Shown here in pieces: positions 53,695 to 62,587 of a stretch of DNA of 64,000 nucleotides. The stretch spans positions 45,217 through 109,216 of the forward strand of contig CAJTUT010000002.1 of the NCBI GenBank assembly GCA_910579455.1. Direction: 5' to 3'. Both the position numbers and the translations under genes were made by a program. The stretch's first letter is position 1. Every line of letters begins with the position of its first letter. Under the pieces are notes generated by a model. The model saw only the letters and a list, made by a program, of their open reading frames with translations, was not told the DNA's origin and did no database searches. This stretch comes from an uncultured Bacilli bacterium. GTDB taxonomy: Bacteria; Bacillota_I; Bacilli_A; RF39; UBA660.

Positions 53695-54133
53695 TACATG
53701 ATGATTTTCTAGAACTTTTAGAAAGCGTATTTTGTAATTCCATGAATCTATTTTTAGCTTCTTTTTGAAACATAGACAAATTTTTTCCCATTACTTCCAA
53801 TTCTTTTTTAGGTAAATAATCACGATACTTATTTTTAATAATCTGTCTAAATCTTTCAATCTGATTTAATGCCTCTTTATAACATTCACCACTATCATCG
53901 TCACTGACTAAAAGATCGGTAAGCAAAGAAATTAAACGACCATATTTATGATCTACCTGTTTTTTGGCAATAGGACTAGCTAATTTTTTATTATAAATAG
54001 TTAATGAAGTAACTTCCTCTCCTGCTATTTTATATCCTTTATTTTTAGAACCAAATAAGAAACCATTCATATCATTTAACTGACTCTCATCTTTTAGTTT
54101 GTATTTATTTTTCTTCTGCCGAATAATATACAT
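53690..54133 (-). CDS. Conserved-looking hypothetical protein downstream of trmD
   Basis: The 147-residue protein (MYIIRQKKNKYKLKDESQLN…) has a beta-rich first third (GYKIAGEEVTSLTIYNKKLA) and a helical rest (YGRLISLLTDLLVSDDDSGE, ALNQIERFRQIIKNKYRDYL). No catalytic motif or membrane segment is seen. I do not know its function. It starts nine bases after trmD and ends at a terminator, so it is the last gene of the operon with the tRNA/rRNA modification genes. Confidence 0.6.
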   Translation of the reverse strand: MYIIRQKKNKYKLKDESQLNDMNGFLFGSKNKGYKIAGEEVTSLTIYNKKLASPIAKKQVDHKYGRLISLLTDLLVSDDDSGECYKEALNQIERFRQIIKNKYRDYLPKKELEVMGKNLSMFQKEAKNRFMELQNTLSKSSRKSSCK

Positions 54134-54141
54134 ATCAACAC

Positions 54142-54810
54142 CTACTTTTCTAATAAATCTGGCCTTAAATCCCGTGTTTTTTTAACACTTTCTGAGTATC
54201 TATACTTAGCAATCTTTTTATGATCTCCAGAAAGCAATATTTCTGGAACTGCCATATCTTGATATACCCTAGGCTTAGTATAAGTTGGATAATCCAATAA
54301 GTAATGCTCATTAAAAGAGTCTTCTAGATGACTTTTTTCATTAATCACCCCTGGTAATAATCTAGTAATAGAATCAACCAATACCATAGCAGGAATTTCT
54401 CCTCCTGTTAAAACGTAATCACCAATGCTAATTTCTAAATTCACAAGACTCCTAATTCTCTCATCAAATCCTTCATAATGACCACATATTATAATCAAAT
54501 GCGTCTCCTTAGATAGATCATACGCCACTCTTTGATGATATGGACCCCCAGACGGTGTCAGCAAAATAATTTTACAATTTTCTGTCTTTAGTGCATTCAC
54601 ACAATCAAAAATCGGCTGACACATCAATACCATTCCAGCACCTCCCCCGTATGGAGTATCATCCACCTTATGATGAGGATCTTTAGAATAGTTCCTAAAA
54701 TCATGAACATAGATCTCGACTTTTTGTAATTTCTGTGCACGCTTTATAATTGATTCCTGAAAAACTGTATCAAACATATTAGGAAATAACGTTAATATAT
54801 CAATTCTCAT
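54142..54810 (-). CDS. trmD: tRNA (guanine37-N1)-methyltransferase
   Basis: TrmD methylates G37 of tRNAs with SAM and prevents frameshifting. The 222-residue protein shows RIDILTLFPNMFDTVFQESI, YVHDFRNYSKDPHHKVDDTP with YGGGAGMVL, LLTPSGGPYHQRVA, IICGHYEGFDERI and the trefoil-knot motif ISIGDYVLTGGEIPAMVLVD. Length and motifs are typical. It begins one base after the rimM stop. Confidence 0.97.
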   Translation of the reverse strand: MRIDILTLFPNMFDTVFQESIIKRAQKLQKVEIYVHDFRNYSKDPHHKVDDTPYGGGAGMVLMCQPIFDCVNALKTENCKIILLTPSGGPYHQRVAYDLSKETHLIIICGHYEGFDERIRSLVNLEISIGDYVLTGGEIPAMVLVDSITRLLPGVINEKSHLEDSFNEHYLLDYPTYTKPRVYQDMAVPEILLSGDHKKIAKYRYSESVKKTRDLRPDLLEK

Positions 54811-54811
54811 A

Positions 54812-55297
54812 CTAAATCATTCCTTTAATCAAATCTACCTCTATTTCTTTCCTTTTAGGATCAATTCTTTTAATCATGGGAGAATTAAGAGGAATCAAAA
54901 CTTCACAAGTAAACTCTACTCGAATTATTTTATTAGTAGGACTTGCATAAAAGATTTCCTTTATTATACCACAATTTTTATTTTTATCAATTACTTTAAA
55001 TTGAATTAAATCACTATCTAGGATCTCTTCCTCTGAAAGGTTTAATTCAGTCTTTTCCTTATAAACTTTTTTACCTTTTAAGAATAAAACATCATTAATA
55101 TTGGAATATCCCTCAAGCGTAATCATATCAAATTCTTTATGCTTTCTATAAGATAAGATTTTATACTCCATATGATCAATAATAATCTTGCTTCCAACAA
55201 GGAAAGCTTTTTCTTTGTATAAAAAATCACTAAGTATCCTAATTTCTCCTTTTATTCCATGAGTATTTACCACTCTTCCTATATATACATTATTCAT
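54812..55297 (-). CDS. rimM: Ribosome maturation factor RimM
   Basis: RimM helps mature the 30S head. The 161-residue protein starts MNNVYIGRVVNTHGIKGEIR and has the PRC-barrel part with LIQFKVIDKNKNCGIIKEIF and EVLIPLNSPMIKRIDPKRKE. The ATG at 55297 overlaps the last codons of a 29-residue ORF, giving translational coupling; the TTG 21 bases upstream lies inside that ORF. Confidence 0.92.
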   Translation of the reverse strand: MNNVYIGRVVNTHGIKGEIRILSDFLYKEKAFLVGSKIIIDHMEYKILSYRKHKEFDMITLEGYSNINDVLFLKGKKVYKEKTELNLSEEEILDSDLIQFKVIDKNKNCGIIKEIFYASPTNKIIRVEFTCEVLIPLNSPMIKRIDPKRKEIEVDLIKGMI

Positions 55298-55379
55298 TTT
55301 CGTTCTCTTTCTGTGCAATCATTTCATCATAATATTGATCTATATCATCTAATCCATATTTCACTTCTATCTCTTTCAT
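55290..55379 (-). CDS. 29-residue acidic ORF between the methyltransferase gene and rimM
   Basis: ATG 55379 overlaps the stop of the upstream methyltransferase gene by 2-3 bases (ATGA), has AGGAGG four bases upstream, and opens MKEIEVKYGLDDIDQYYDEM and IAQKENENE before TAA at 55290-55292, which overlaps the rimM start. Coupling at both ends and a strong ribosome binding site argue for real translation. The peptide is acidic and probably helical. I do not know its function; it may serve to bring ribosomes to rimM or be a small ribosome-associated protein. Confidence 0.65.
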   Translation of the reverse strand: MKEIEVKYGLDDIDQYYDEMIAQKENENE

Positions 55380-56122
55380 ATAACCTCCTCAATTTCTCCT
55401 GCTAATTCATATAATAAAATACTAGTGGCAACCCCTACATTTAGACTTTCTACACTATCGTTCATTCTAATATATAAATTAAAATCAGCAAGTTCTGAAA
55501 TTTCCTTACTTACCCCTTGCCCCTCATTACCAACAATTAAAGCATATTTATTTTTAGGTCCTATTTTCTTAACATCACTACCATGAACAACACTAGTAGA
55601 ATAAATCGGATAATTTCTATTTTTCAAATCCTCTATAACCTCTTTTAAATCTTTCTTTACAATATTGATATGAAATAAAAAGCCTTGTGTTGCTCTTACT
55701 ACCTTAGGATTATATAAATCTACTGTATCTTTAGATAAAACAATAGTATCCACATTAAATGCCTTACTACTTCTAATAATTGTACCTAAATTTCCTGGAT
55801 CTTGAATATTGTCTAGTAATAAAATTCTGTTTCCTACAACCTCATGATAATCTGGCATAGCACAAATACCTATCATATTAGGAATAGTATCTAGGGTTGA
55901 TAACTTTTTCATAATTTCTTGTGTAACATAGATGGGATCCATGTCAAATGGATTTTCTACTTCCTCTAGTACTATTATTTTTTCTAAGAGATTTTTTCTA
56001 TACGCTTCCTCAACTAAATGAAAGCCCTCTACTATAAATGATGAATGCTTATCCCGATATTTTTTTTGATTTAATTTACAATACTCTTTAATTTCCTTAT
56101 TCTCAATACTAGTTAAAGCCAT
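55376..56122 (-). CDS. SpoU/TrmH-family RNA 2'-O-methyltransferase
   Basis: The 248-residue protein has an N-terminal substrate-binding domain (SSFIVEGFHLVEEAYRKN) and the SPOUT knot motifs: LLLDNIQDPGNLGTIIRSSK (about 100-120), YALIVGNEGQGVSKEISELA and MNDSVESLNVGVATSILLYE. It probably methylates 23S rRNA (YsgA/RlmB group). It starts 13 bp after the YgjP-type gene and is coupled to the small ORF that follows. Confidence 0.88.
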   Translation of the reverse strand: MALTSIENKEIKEYCKLNQKKYRDKHSSFIVEGFHLVEEAYRKNLLEKIIVLEEVENPFDMDPIYVTQEIMKKLSTLDTIPNMIGICAMPDYHEVVGNRILLLDNIQDPGNLGTIIRSSKAFNVDTIVLSKDTVDLYNPKVVRATQGFLFHINIVKKDLKEVIEDLKNRNYPIYSTSVVHGSDVKKIGPKNKYALIVGNEGQGVSKEISELADFNLYIRMNDSVESLNVGVATSILLYELAGEIEEVI

Positions 56123-56135
56123 ATTTTAATTCCTC

Positions 56136-56774
56136 CTAAAATAATCTCATTTCTTTTTTTATTTCCTTATAATTAGGACAATTTTCTTCCACTAAACTCC
56201 AAAATCTTGATGAATGATTTCCCTCTAGCAGATGAGATAACTCATGAACAATTACATAATCTAAATATTTTAAGTCCCTTTTAATCAACTCCAAATTCAA
56301 GGTAATTACTTTCAATTTCGTATTACATACTCCCCATCTACTAGTCATTTTTCGAATCCGTAAACCAGGGTATGGAATTTTCCTGCTATATTCGTGGTAC
56401 ACAGTATCTAAATGTTGTTTAAATATACGTTTAGCTTGTTTTTTATACCAAGTATCTACATCAAAACTTTTATTCATGAGTACCTTTTCATCTCCAAGAG
56501 AAAATGCTAAACCATCTACATAAATAATATCGTATTTTCTTCCTAAATAGTGGAATCCTTCATTACTCTCATTTTTTTGATACTGATTTTTAATCATTTT
56601 TACAACAGATTGATAATTTTCATCTAACAGTCTTTGGATATCTCTATCTCTTGTAAAAATATTAGTAGTAACATAAATAACCAAATCCTTTTTCACTCTA
56701 ATATAAGTATTACGATTTGTCTTTTTTTTATCAATTACTACTTCATAGTTCTTATTATCATAAGTAAATACCAC
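56136..56774 (-). CDS. YgjP-type metalloprotease (M48-like, DUF45)
   Basis: The 212-residue protein has the zinc motif VIVHELSHLLEGNHSSRFW (HELSH with the third ligand His) and the family pattern SRWGVCNTKLKVITLNLELI upstream. These are YgjP/DUF45 proteins, soluble metallopeptidases of unknown substrate often linked to restriction systems or found alone. I start at GTG 56774, five bases after AGGTGG; the GTG nine bases upstream is part of that site. First gene of the rimM-trmD operon. Confidence 0.85.
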   Translation of the reverse strand: MVFTYDNKNYEVVIDKKKTNRNTYIRVKKDLVIYVTTNIFTRDRDIQRLLDENYQSVVKMIKNQYQKNESNEGFHYLGRKYDIIYVDGLAFSLGDEKVLMNKSFDVDTWYKKQAKRIFKQHLDTVYHEYSRKIPYPGLRIRKMTSRWGVCNTKLKVITLNLELIKRDLKYLDYVIVHELSHLLEGNHSSRFWSLVEENCPNYKEIKKEMRLF

Positions 56775-56791
56775 AGCTACCACCTATTTTT

Positions 56792-56797
56792 ATTATA
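56792..56797 (-). promoter_or_regulatory. Promoter (-10) of the rimM-trmD operon
   Basis: TATAAT on the minus strand, 18 bp before the GTG start, in a T-rich stretch with only a weak -35 (TTTTCC) at 17 bp. The transcript points away from the plus-strand hydrolase. Confidence 0.5.
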
Positions 56798-56883
56798 CTA
56801 AAAAAAATGATAAAGGAAAAGAGCCTAAAATAGTTTCATTTCACATTTCTATTTAAAACACATAAATTACTATAGGTGATAAC

Positions 56884-57651
56884 ATGTACTACAATAAAGA
56901 TACCTATTCTATCTATTACGAAACATATGGTAAAGGAGAAAAAAACATATTAATTCTTCCGGGATGGGGTAATACCAGAGAAACTTTTTATCAAATTATT
57001 AACTATTTTAAAGACAGTTATAAAATTTATATTCTCGATTATCCTGGCTTTGGAAAAAGCATTTTCCCTGATCATGATTTAACCATTTACGATTATACAA
57101 ACATAATCAGAGAATTTATAAAGGATCAAAGAATAAACAAACCAATAATTATCGCTCACTCTTTTGGGGGAAGAATTGCAACTCTGCTTTCAGCTTATTA
57201 TAAAGAAAATTTAGAAAAATTAATTTTAATAGATATAGCTGGTATTAAGCCTAAAAAAAATATTTTCAAACTAATAAAACTGTACACTTATAAATTTTTA
57301 AAAAAATTGAAATCTATTATTCCAAAAAGAAAACAAAGTCTATATTTAAAAAGATTAATTAATCTTTTTGGTTCTAATGACTACAAGGTGTTAAATAAAG
57401 AAATGCAAAAAAGCTTTAGAAATATTGTAAATGAAGACTTAAAACCTTATATCAAATATATCGATCAACAAACCCTAATTATCTGGGGGAAAAAAGATAA
57501 AGACACCCCTATAAAAGATGCCAAATTTATAAGAAAACAAATCCCGAATTCTTCCCTGGTTATATATCCAGATGCATCTCACTATTCTTATCTAAAATAT
57601 CCCAAACTAACCAATCAACTAATTGATAATTTCATAAAAAATACTGACTAA
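56884..57651 (+). CDS. Alpha/beta hydrolase
   Basis: This is the only large plus-strand gene. The 255-residue protein has the oxyanion-hole motif LPGWGNTRETF (about 26-36), the nucleophile elbow AHSFGGRIA (Ser at about 95), the acid in IIWGKKDKDTP and the catalytic His in PDASHYSYLKYP. It is a soluble esterase/lipase-like enzyme of unknown substrate; a lid-like Lys-rich insertion (YKFLKKLKSIIPKRKQSLYL) lies in the middle. An AGGTGAT site precedes the ATG. It is divergent from the YgjP operon and ends in a bidirectional terminator. Confidence 0.88.
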   Translation: MYYNKDTYSIYYETYGKGEKNILILPGWGNTRETFYQIINYFKDSYKIYILDYPGFGKSIFPDHDLTIYDYTNIIREFIKDQRINKPIIIAHSFGGRIATLLSAYYKENLEKLILIDIAGIKPKKNIFKLIKLYTYKFLKKLKSIIPKRKQSLYLKRLINLFGSNDYKVLNKEMQKSFRNIVNEDLKPYIKYIDQQTLIIWGKKDKDTPIKDAKFIRKQIPNSSLVIYPDASHYSYLKYPKLTNQLIDNFIKNTD

Positions 57652-57666
57652 TTTAGTCAGTATTTT
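57638..57666. terminator. Bidirectional terminator between the hydrolase and proS
   Basis: A perfect 13-bp stem (AAAATACTGACTA at 57638-57650, TAGTCAGTATTTT at 57654-57666) with a 3-base loop is followed by T runs on both strands. It contains the hydrolase stop codon and lies 31 bp after the proS stop, so it can end both convergent transcripts. Confidence 0.85.
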
Positions 57667-57697
57667 TGTAATACTCTCCTTAATTCTAGAAGAAGAA

Positions 57698-59125
57698 TTA
57701 ATATTGAATTCCCCATACTACATGGTGCTTAGCATCTTCTCCGCAACAAACACACTTCTCGTCTATTTTCTCTGCCTTTTCCAAAATACATCTAGATTTA
57801 CAACCTCTTATTTCTTTAATCTTTTCTTCGCATTCTACCTTTCCACACCACATAGCATGGATAAATCCTGGCTGTTTATTTAAAATAGATGCCATCTGAT
57901 CTAAATTATGAGCGTTGAATGTTAGATCATCCCTTCTTTTTTTAGCACGTTCATACATATCCCTTTGAATGATATCTAAAATCTCTTTAGTGTATTCTAA
58001 GATATTGGTATTAATAGGAACTACTAATTTTTCTCTAGTGTCACGCCTTACAAAAGTAACCTGATTTTTTTCTAAATCCCTAGCACCAATTTCAATTCTT
58101 ACAGGAATTCCATTCACCTCTGCTTCTGCAAACTTAAAGCCAGGAGATTTCTCTGTATCATCTATATAAGTAGTAATATCATTCTCCAAGAAAAGATTTT
58201 GATACTCCAAAGCCAACTGATTAACCCTTTCATCTTTTCCAATTGGGATAATTACAACCTGTTTGGGTGCTATCTTTGGAGGCAATACAAGTCCATAATC
58301 ATCACTATGTACCATAATTAAACCACCAATCATACGTGTTGTTGTTCCCCAAGAGGTTTGATAAGGAAAAGTCTCCTGATTATTTCTATCAGTAAAGGTA
58401 ACTTCATAAGCCTTAGAAAATTTTTGTCCAAAAAAGTGAGAAGTCCCAGCCTGAAGAGCAACTCCATTATACATCAAAGCTTCATTTGTAAGTGTATATT
58501 CAGCACCTGCAAACTTTTCTTTTTCTGTTTTTTTACCACGAATCGAAGGAATCGCTAAAATCTCATTGAAAAACCAATGATAAACTCCCATCATTTGATC
58601 AGTTTCTTTCTCTGCTTCTTCCTTAGTCTCATGCAAAGTATGACCTTCCTGCCATAAAAATTCTCTACTTCTTAAAAAGGGTCTAGTTTCTTTTTCCCAT
58701 CTTAATACATTACACCACTGATTATATAATTTTGGTAAATCCCTGTAAGATTTAATATGAGTTCTATAATAATCACAAAATAGTGTTTCACTAGTAGGTC
58801 GAATACAAAGTCTCTCCTCTAAAGGTTTTTGTCCTCCTTCAGTTACCCAAGCAACCTCAGGGGCAAATCCTTCTACTAGTTCCCCTTCTTTTTTCAAAAG
58901 ATTCTCAGGAATTAGGGAAGGCATTTGACAATTTACATGACCAAGTCTTTTAAACTCCTTATCTAGTATCTCTTGCATCTTCTCCCAAATCGCATATCCA
59001 TTTGGCTCTATGACAATACAGCCCTTTACAGATGAGTAATCAGCAAGATGAGCAGCACGTACAATATCAGTATACCATTTTGCAAAGTCATCTTCTCTTT
59101 TCGTAATCGCCTCATTATTTTTCAT
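57698..59125 (-). CDS. proS: Prolyl-tRNA synthetase, archaeal/eukaryote-like type
   Basis: ProRS charges tRNA-Pro. The 475-residue enzyme lacks the bacterial INS editing domain and has the class II motifs (ERLCIRPTSETLFCDYYRTH; YNQWCNVLRWEKETRPFLRS; AGTSHFFGQKFSKAYEV), a HGTP-binding anticodon domain and the extra C-terminal zinc domain (KEIRGCKSRCILEKAEKID; CVCCGEDAKHHVVW) ending in Tyr, as in the archaeal/eukaryote-like type 3 enzymes also found in some Firmicutes and mollicutes. The start overlaps the small ORF upstream by 4 bp. Confidence 0.94.
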   Translation of the reverse strand: MKNNEAITKREDDFAKWYTDIVRAAHLADYSSVKGCIVIEPNGYAIWEKMQEILDKEFKRLGHVNCQMPSLIPENLLKKEGELVEGFAPEVAWVTEGGQKPLEERLCIRPTSETLFCDYYRTHIKSYRDLPKLYNQWCNVLRWEKETRPFLRSREFLWQEGHTLHETKEEAEKETDQMMGVYHWFFNEILAIPSIRGKKTEKEKFAGAEYTLTNEALMYNGVALQAGTSHFFGQKFSKAYEVTFTDRNNQETFPYQTSWGTTTRMIGGLIMVHSDDYGLVLPPKIAPKQVVIIPIGKDERVNQLALEYQNLFLENDITTYIDDTEKSPGFKFAEAEVNGIPVRIEIGARDLEKNQVTFVRRDTREKLVVPINTNILEYTKEILDIIQRDMYERAKKRRDDLTFNAHNLDQMASILNKQPGFIHAMWCGKVECEEKIKEIRGCKSRCILEKAEKIDEKCVCCGEDAKHHVVWGIQY

Positions 59126-59334
59126 ATCTTTCCTCCCCTCTTTTTTTGATATACAATACTTGTAGAATGAGAATTTTTCTTCCCATCTTTTCTATCATCT
59201 TTCAATGCAGCCATCAATTCCTCATAACTATCAAATAAAGGCATCCCTGTTAAATCACGATATCGCTGCAACTCTTTATTAGTATACTTTTTTTGATGAG
59301 ATTCATAAAAAGAATGGGTAAAAGAATTTCCCAT
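59122..59334 (-). CDS. Small hypothetical protein in the synthetase operon
   Basis: The 70-residue basic protein (MGNSFTHSFYESHQKKYTNK…) is unknown to me. It has a first helical part (KELQRYRDLTGMPLFDSYEE) and a Lys/Ser-rich C-terminus (KNSHSTSIVYQKKRGGKI). A strong AAGGAGG site precedes its ATG, and its stop overlaps the proS start (ATGA), so it is translationally coupled to proS and likely real. Confidence 0.6.
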   Translation of the reverse strand: MGNSFTHSFYESHQKKYTNKELQRYRDLTGMPLFDSYEELMAALKDDRKDGKKNSHSTSIVYQKKRGGKI

Positions 59335-59349
59335 AATAACTCAACCTCC

Positions 59350-59894
59350 TTATAACGAAAATATATATTTTTCTAACACAGTATAAACTTCCTCCCTTGG
59401 AACTAAACTCTTGGTCTTTCTAAGTTGTCTCAATTCTGATATGGAGCAAAACTTAATTGATTGAACTTCCTCTTCTTGTATTTTAATATTTTCAATTTCT
59501 AAATCATTTCTCCTTAAAATAAATAAATCATAAAATTGTCTTTCTATAAAATCATCAGCAAACTTCTGTTCTTTTCTAAAGGAATACATATATCTAAAAT
59601 CTTTAATATCTATATGATACCCTAAGTCGATACTTACTTCTTCATTAATTTCACGAGCCGCAGCAGACAAAGCATCTTGACCTGATGCGATATGTCCTGC
59701 AACCGAGACATCCCACATATTCGCATTTTTATCTTTGTTTTTACTCCTCTGTTGCAGTAACACTTCGTTTTTTTCATTAATAATCAAAACAATAATCGAC
59801 CTATGCCAGTACCCCCCCTATGGATTTCTTTTCTTGGTAAAACTTTTCCAGTTGACATTCCATTTTCATCTAATACATCAATCATTTCTTCCAT
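59350..59894 (-). pseudogene. Nudix hydrolase gene interrupted at a seven-G tract
   Basis: ATG 59894 (AAGGAG eight bases upstream) opens MEEMIDVLDENGMSTGKVLP and RKEIHRGG, then goes out of frame at a run of seven G (59812-59818) and stops at 59784. The other frame, without a start signal, supplies YWHRSIIVLIINEKNEVLLQ and the Nudix box GHIASGQDALSAAAREINEE. The two join into a full 181-residue Nudix protein if the tract has five or eight G. The Nudix box is slightly divergent (first Glu is Gln, last Gly is Ser). It may be phase variable, a pseudogene, or a sequencing error. Confidence 0.7.
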
Positions 59895-59906
59895 ATAAAA
59901 TTCTCC

Positions 59907-61226
59907 TTATGGTTCAATTCTATTAGGGCCTCTAAATAAGAATTGGGTTTCTTTAATGTTAGGAAGTCCTAAAAGTAACATCGTAAATCGATCAATTCCA
60001 ATACCAAATCCACCATGTGGAGGACATCCATATTTGAAAAACTCTAAATAAAACTCTACATCCTTAGAAAGTCCTTTTTCTTTTGCATTTTTTAATATTT
60101 CTTCATATCTATGCTCTCTTTGAGCACCTGTTGTAATTTCTACTCCTCTAAATAATAAGTCATACCCTTGTAAAATTCCTTTCTCATCTCTCATATGATA
60201 AAAGGCACGTTTTTCTGCTGGATAATTGGTAACAAATAAGAATTCATGATGAAATTTGTCTTTTGATAATTTGTAACATAACTTTTCAGCTTCTGTTGTT
60301 AAATCATTTTTCTCAGATTCTTCTACATGATAAGAATACCTTTCTTCCAGCTCCCTATATACCTCCTCTAAACTCATTACTGGAAAAGGAAGTGTGGGAA
60401 TAATTAAATCAGAACCAAATAAATCCTTAATTTGATCACCCATTTCTTCTTTTACTTTTGAAAATGATTGATGAATCATTTCTGACTCTAACTCCATCAC
60501 ATCCTGAAAACTATCAATATAAGAAAATTCAACATCAAAACTAGTATATTCAGTAGCATGTCTATTGGTGTTAGAGTTTTCTGCTCGAAAAGCGGGTGCT
60601 ACTTCAAAAATTTTAGACATTCCACTAGCCATTGCCATTTGTTTATAAAACTGAGGCGACTGAGCAAGATAGGCTTTTCTATCAAAATACTTCACTTCAA
60701 ACACTTCAGAACCTGATTCACTTGCAGCACCTATTAACTTTGGAGTATGAATTTCTATAAAATCTTTTTGATAAAGATACTCTCTCATATACTGAACCAA
60801 CTTATTTTGAATTTGAAAGATTGCTAAGTTTTTATCATTTCTTAAATCAATAAAACGATAATCAAGTCTAGTATCTAAATTGACACCTTCTAAATTTTTA
60901 TAAGTAAAGGGTAGTTCATCTAAACTTTTACTAGTAACTTCAATCGATTCTGGTATTAACTCCATCCCATTTAATTTTACTTTAGGAGCCTCCATCAAAA
61001 CCCCAGAAACTTTTACTGTACTTTCTAGCGGTAGATTACTAATTAGTTCTACCATTTCTTTATTTTTCTCCTCTGACTTTTCAATCGTTACTTGAACTTT
61101 ACCAGTTGAGTCTCTTAATATTACAAACTGTACCCACTGTAAATCTCTGATATTATCTACAAATCCACTAAATTCTATTTGTTTTCCATAATATTGATGT
61201 AAATCTTTCGCATCTATTTTTTTCAT
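59907..61226 (-). CDS. aspS: Aspartyl-tRNA synthetase, archaeal-type
   Basis: The 439-residue enzyme charges tRNA-Asp. It has an N-terminal OB fold (KQIEFSGFVDNIRDLQWVQF), the flipping loop AASESGSEVFEVKYFDRKA, the class II motif 2 FEVAPAFRAENSNTNRHATE and motif 3 GGFGIGIDRFTMLLLG. It lacks the GAD insertion and long length (about 590) of bacterial AspRS, so it is the archaeal-type form, which in many bacteria is non-discriminating and also makes Asp-tRNA-Asn for GatCAB. It starts 11 bp after hisS. Confidence 0.93.
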   Translation of the reverse strand: MKKIDAKDLHQYYGKQIEFSGFVDNIRDLQWVQFVILRDSTGKVQVTIEKSEEKNKEMVELISNLPLESTVKVSGVLMEAPKVKLNGMELIPESIEVTSKSLDELPFTYKNLEGVNLDTRLDYRFIDLRNDKNLAIFQIQNKLVQYMREYLYQKDFIEIHTPKLIGAASESGSEVFEVKYFDRKAYLAQSPQFYKQMAMASGMSKIFEVAPAFRAENSNTNRHATEYTSFDVEFSYIDSFQDVMELESEMIHQSFSKVKEEMGDQIKDLFGSDLIIPTLPFPVMSLEEVYRELEERYSYHVEESEKNDLTTEAEKLCYKLSKDKFHHEFLFVTNYPAEKRAFYHMRDEKGILQGYDLLFRGVEITTGAQREHRYEEILKNAKEKGLSKDVEFYLEFFKYGCPPHGGFGIGIDRFTMLLLGLPNIKETQFLFRGPNRIEP

Positions 61227-61237
61227 CCTATCACCTC

Positions 61238-62587
61238 TTAATCATCATGACAGTGACAATCTCCACTGCATTCATGATCATTTATAGAACAATCAGAACA
61301 ACTACAGTCATCTCCCATTTCATCTACTAACTTCTCATCTAAATAGTAAATAATGGCATCTAATGAGATTACTTCTTCTTCCTTTGTTTGATTATTTTTA
61401 ATCTTAATTTCATAATTATTTAAATCTTCCTCGTTTAAAACAGCAATATATTTAGCTTTTAGTCTATCCGCTTGCTTAAATTGAGCTTTTAAACTACGAG
61501 AAGTATACTCTGTATCCACAACAAATCCAGCTAATCGTAACTCTTGAGATAGATAAGCGGCATATTTTTTTTCATCCTCTGATACATACAACAAGAACAA
61601 ATCAATATCTTCTTTTATAGGAAGCTCAACATTCTCTAATTCTAATGCCTTAACAAGACGTCCTATTCCTGATGCAAACCCAATAGCAGGAGTACTTGGT
61701 CCACCTAAAGTTTCACAAAGACCATTATAACGTCCTCCTCCTCCTAATACATTGTTAGAGCCAAATCCTTTGATATCTGCCTCAATTTCAAATACTGTAT
61801 GATTATAATAGTCAAGACCTCTAACAATTTTTGGATCTACTTCATAATCAATTTGTAATAAATCTAAAAATTCACAAACAGAAGAAAACCTTTTCTTGCT
61901 TTCCTCGTTTAAATACTCAATAGTAGTTGGTGCCTTTTTTAAAATTTCATTATTTTGATCTACTTTACAGTCTAGTATTCTTAATGGATTTTTAGAAAAA
62001 CGCTCTTTACAGTCCTCACAAAAATCATTAATATGAGGAGAAAAATATTGAATTAATTCCTCCCTATATTTCATTCTTGATTCCTGATCTCCTAAAGAAT
62101 TTATTTTCACCTTAATTCCTTTTAATCCTAATAACTTATAAATTTGAACAGCAAGAGAAATTACCTCAGCATCTACCATTGGGTCATCACTACCTAAAAC
62201 TTCCATACCAAATTGAGTAAGTTCTCTATCCCTTCCTGATTGCGGTCTCTCATATCGATACATGGTTCCATTATAATAAACCTTAACAGGATTTTGCTCC
62301 CCATACATTTTGTTTTCAAGATAGCTTCTAACAACTCCAGCAGTTCCTTCTGGGCGTAATGTCATTTCCCTTTTTCCACGATCTAGAAAATCATAAGTTT
62401 CCTTGGTTACAATATCCGTAGAATCTCCCACTCCTCTATGAAAAAGTTCAGTAGATTCAAAAAGTGGAGTACGAATATATCCATAGTGATATTTTTCCAT
62501 TACGGAATCCACAATCTGCTCAACATATTTCCATACTTTTGCTTCATGCCCATAAAGATCAATACATCCTTTTGGTTTCGTTATCAT
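61238..62587 (-). CDS. hisS: Histidyl-tRNA synthetase with a Cys/His-rich tail
   Basis: The 449-residue HisRS has class II motifs (KGCIDLYGHEAKVWKYVEQI; MYRYERPQSGRDRELTQFGM; AIGFASGIGRLVKAL), the histidine motifs VRGLDYYNHTVFEI and LGGGGRYNGL, and a C-terminal anticodon domain. After the usual end (IIYYLDEKLVDEM) it has an additional tail of about 24 residues, GDDCSCSDCSINDHECSGDC plus HCHDD, rich in Cys and His, which could bind zinc or another metal. It is the first gene of the hisS-aspS operon and is controlled by a T-box leader. Confidence 0.93.
   Translation of the reverse strand: MITKPKGCIDLYGHEAKVWKYVEQIVDSVMEKYHYGYIRTPLFESTELFHRGVGDSTDIVTKETYDFLDRGKREMTLRPEGTAGVVRSYLENKMYGEQNPVKVYYNGTMYRYERPQSGRDRELTQFGMEVLGSDDPMVDAEVISLAVQIYKLLGLKGIKVKINSLGDQESRMKYREELIQYFSPHINDFCEDCKERFSKNPLRILDCKVDQNNEILKKAPTTIEYLNEESKKRFSSVCEFLDLLQIDYEVDPKIVRGLDYYNHTVFEIEADIKGFGSNNVLGGGGRYNGLCETLGGPSTPAIGFASGIGRLVKALELENVELPIKEDIDLFLLYVSEDEKKYAAYLSQELRLAGFVVDTEYTSRSLKAQFKQADRLKAKYIAVLNEEDLNNYEIKIKNNQTKEEEVISLDAIIYYLDEKLVDEMGDDCSCSDCSINDHECSGDCHCHDD

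Noticed and set aside
57638..57666. Transposon end or attachment site from the 13-bp perfect inverted repeat
   Set aside because: The three-base loop, flanking T runs on both strands and position between convergent genes fit a bidirectional terminator.
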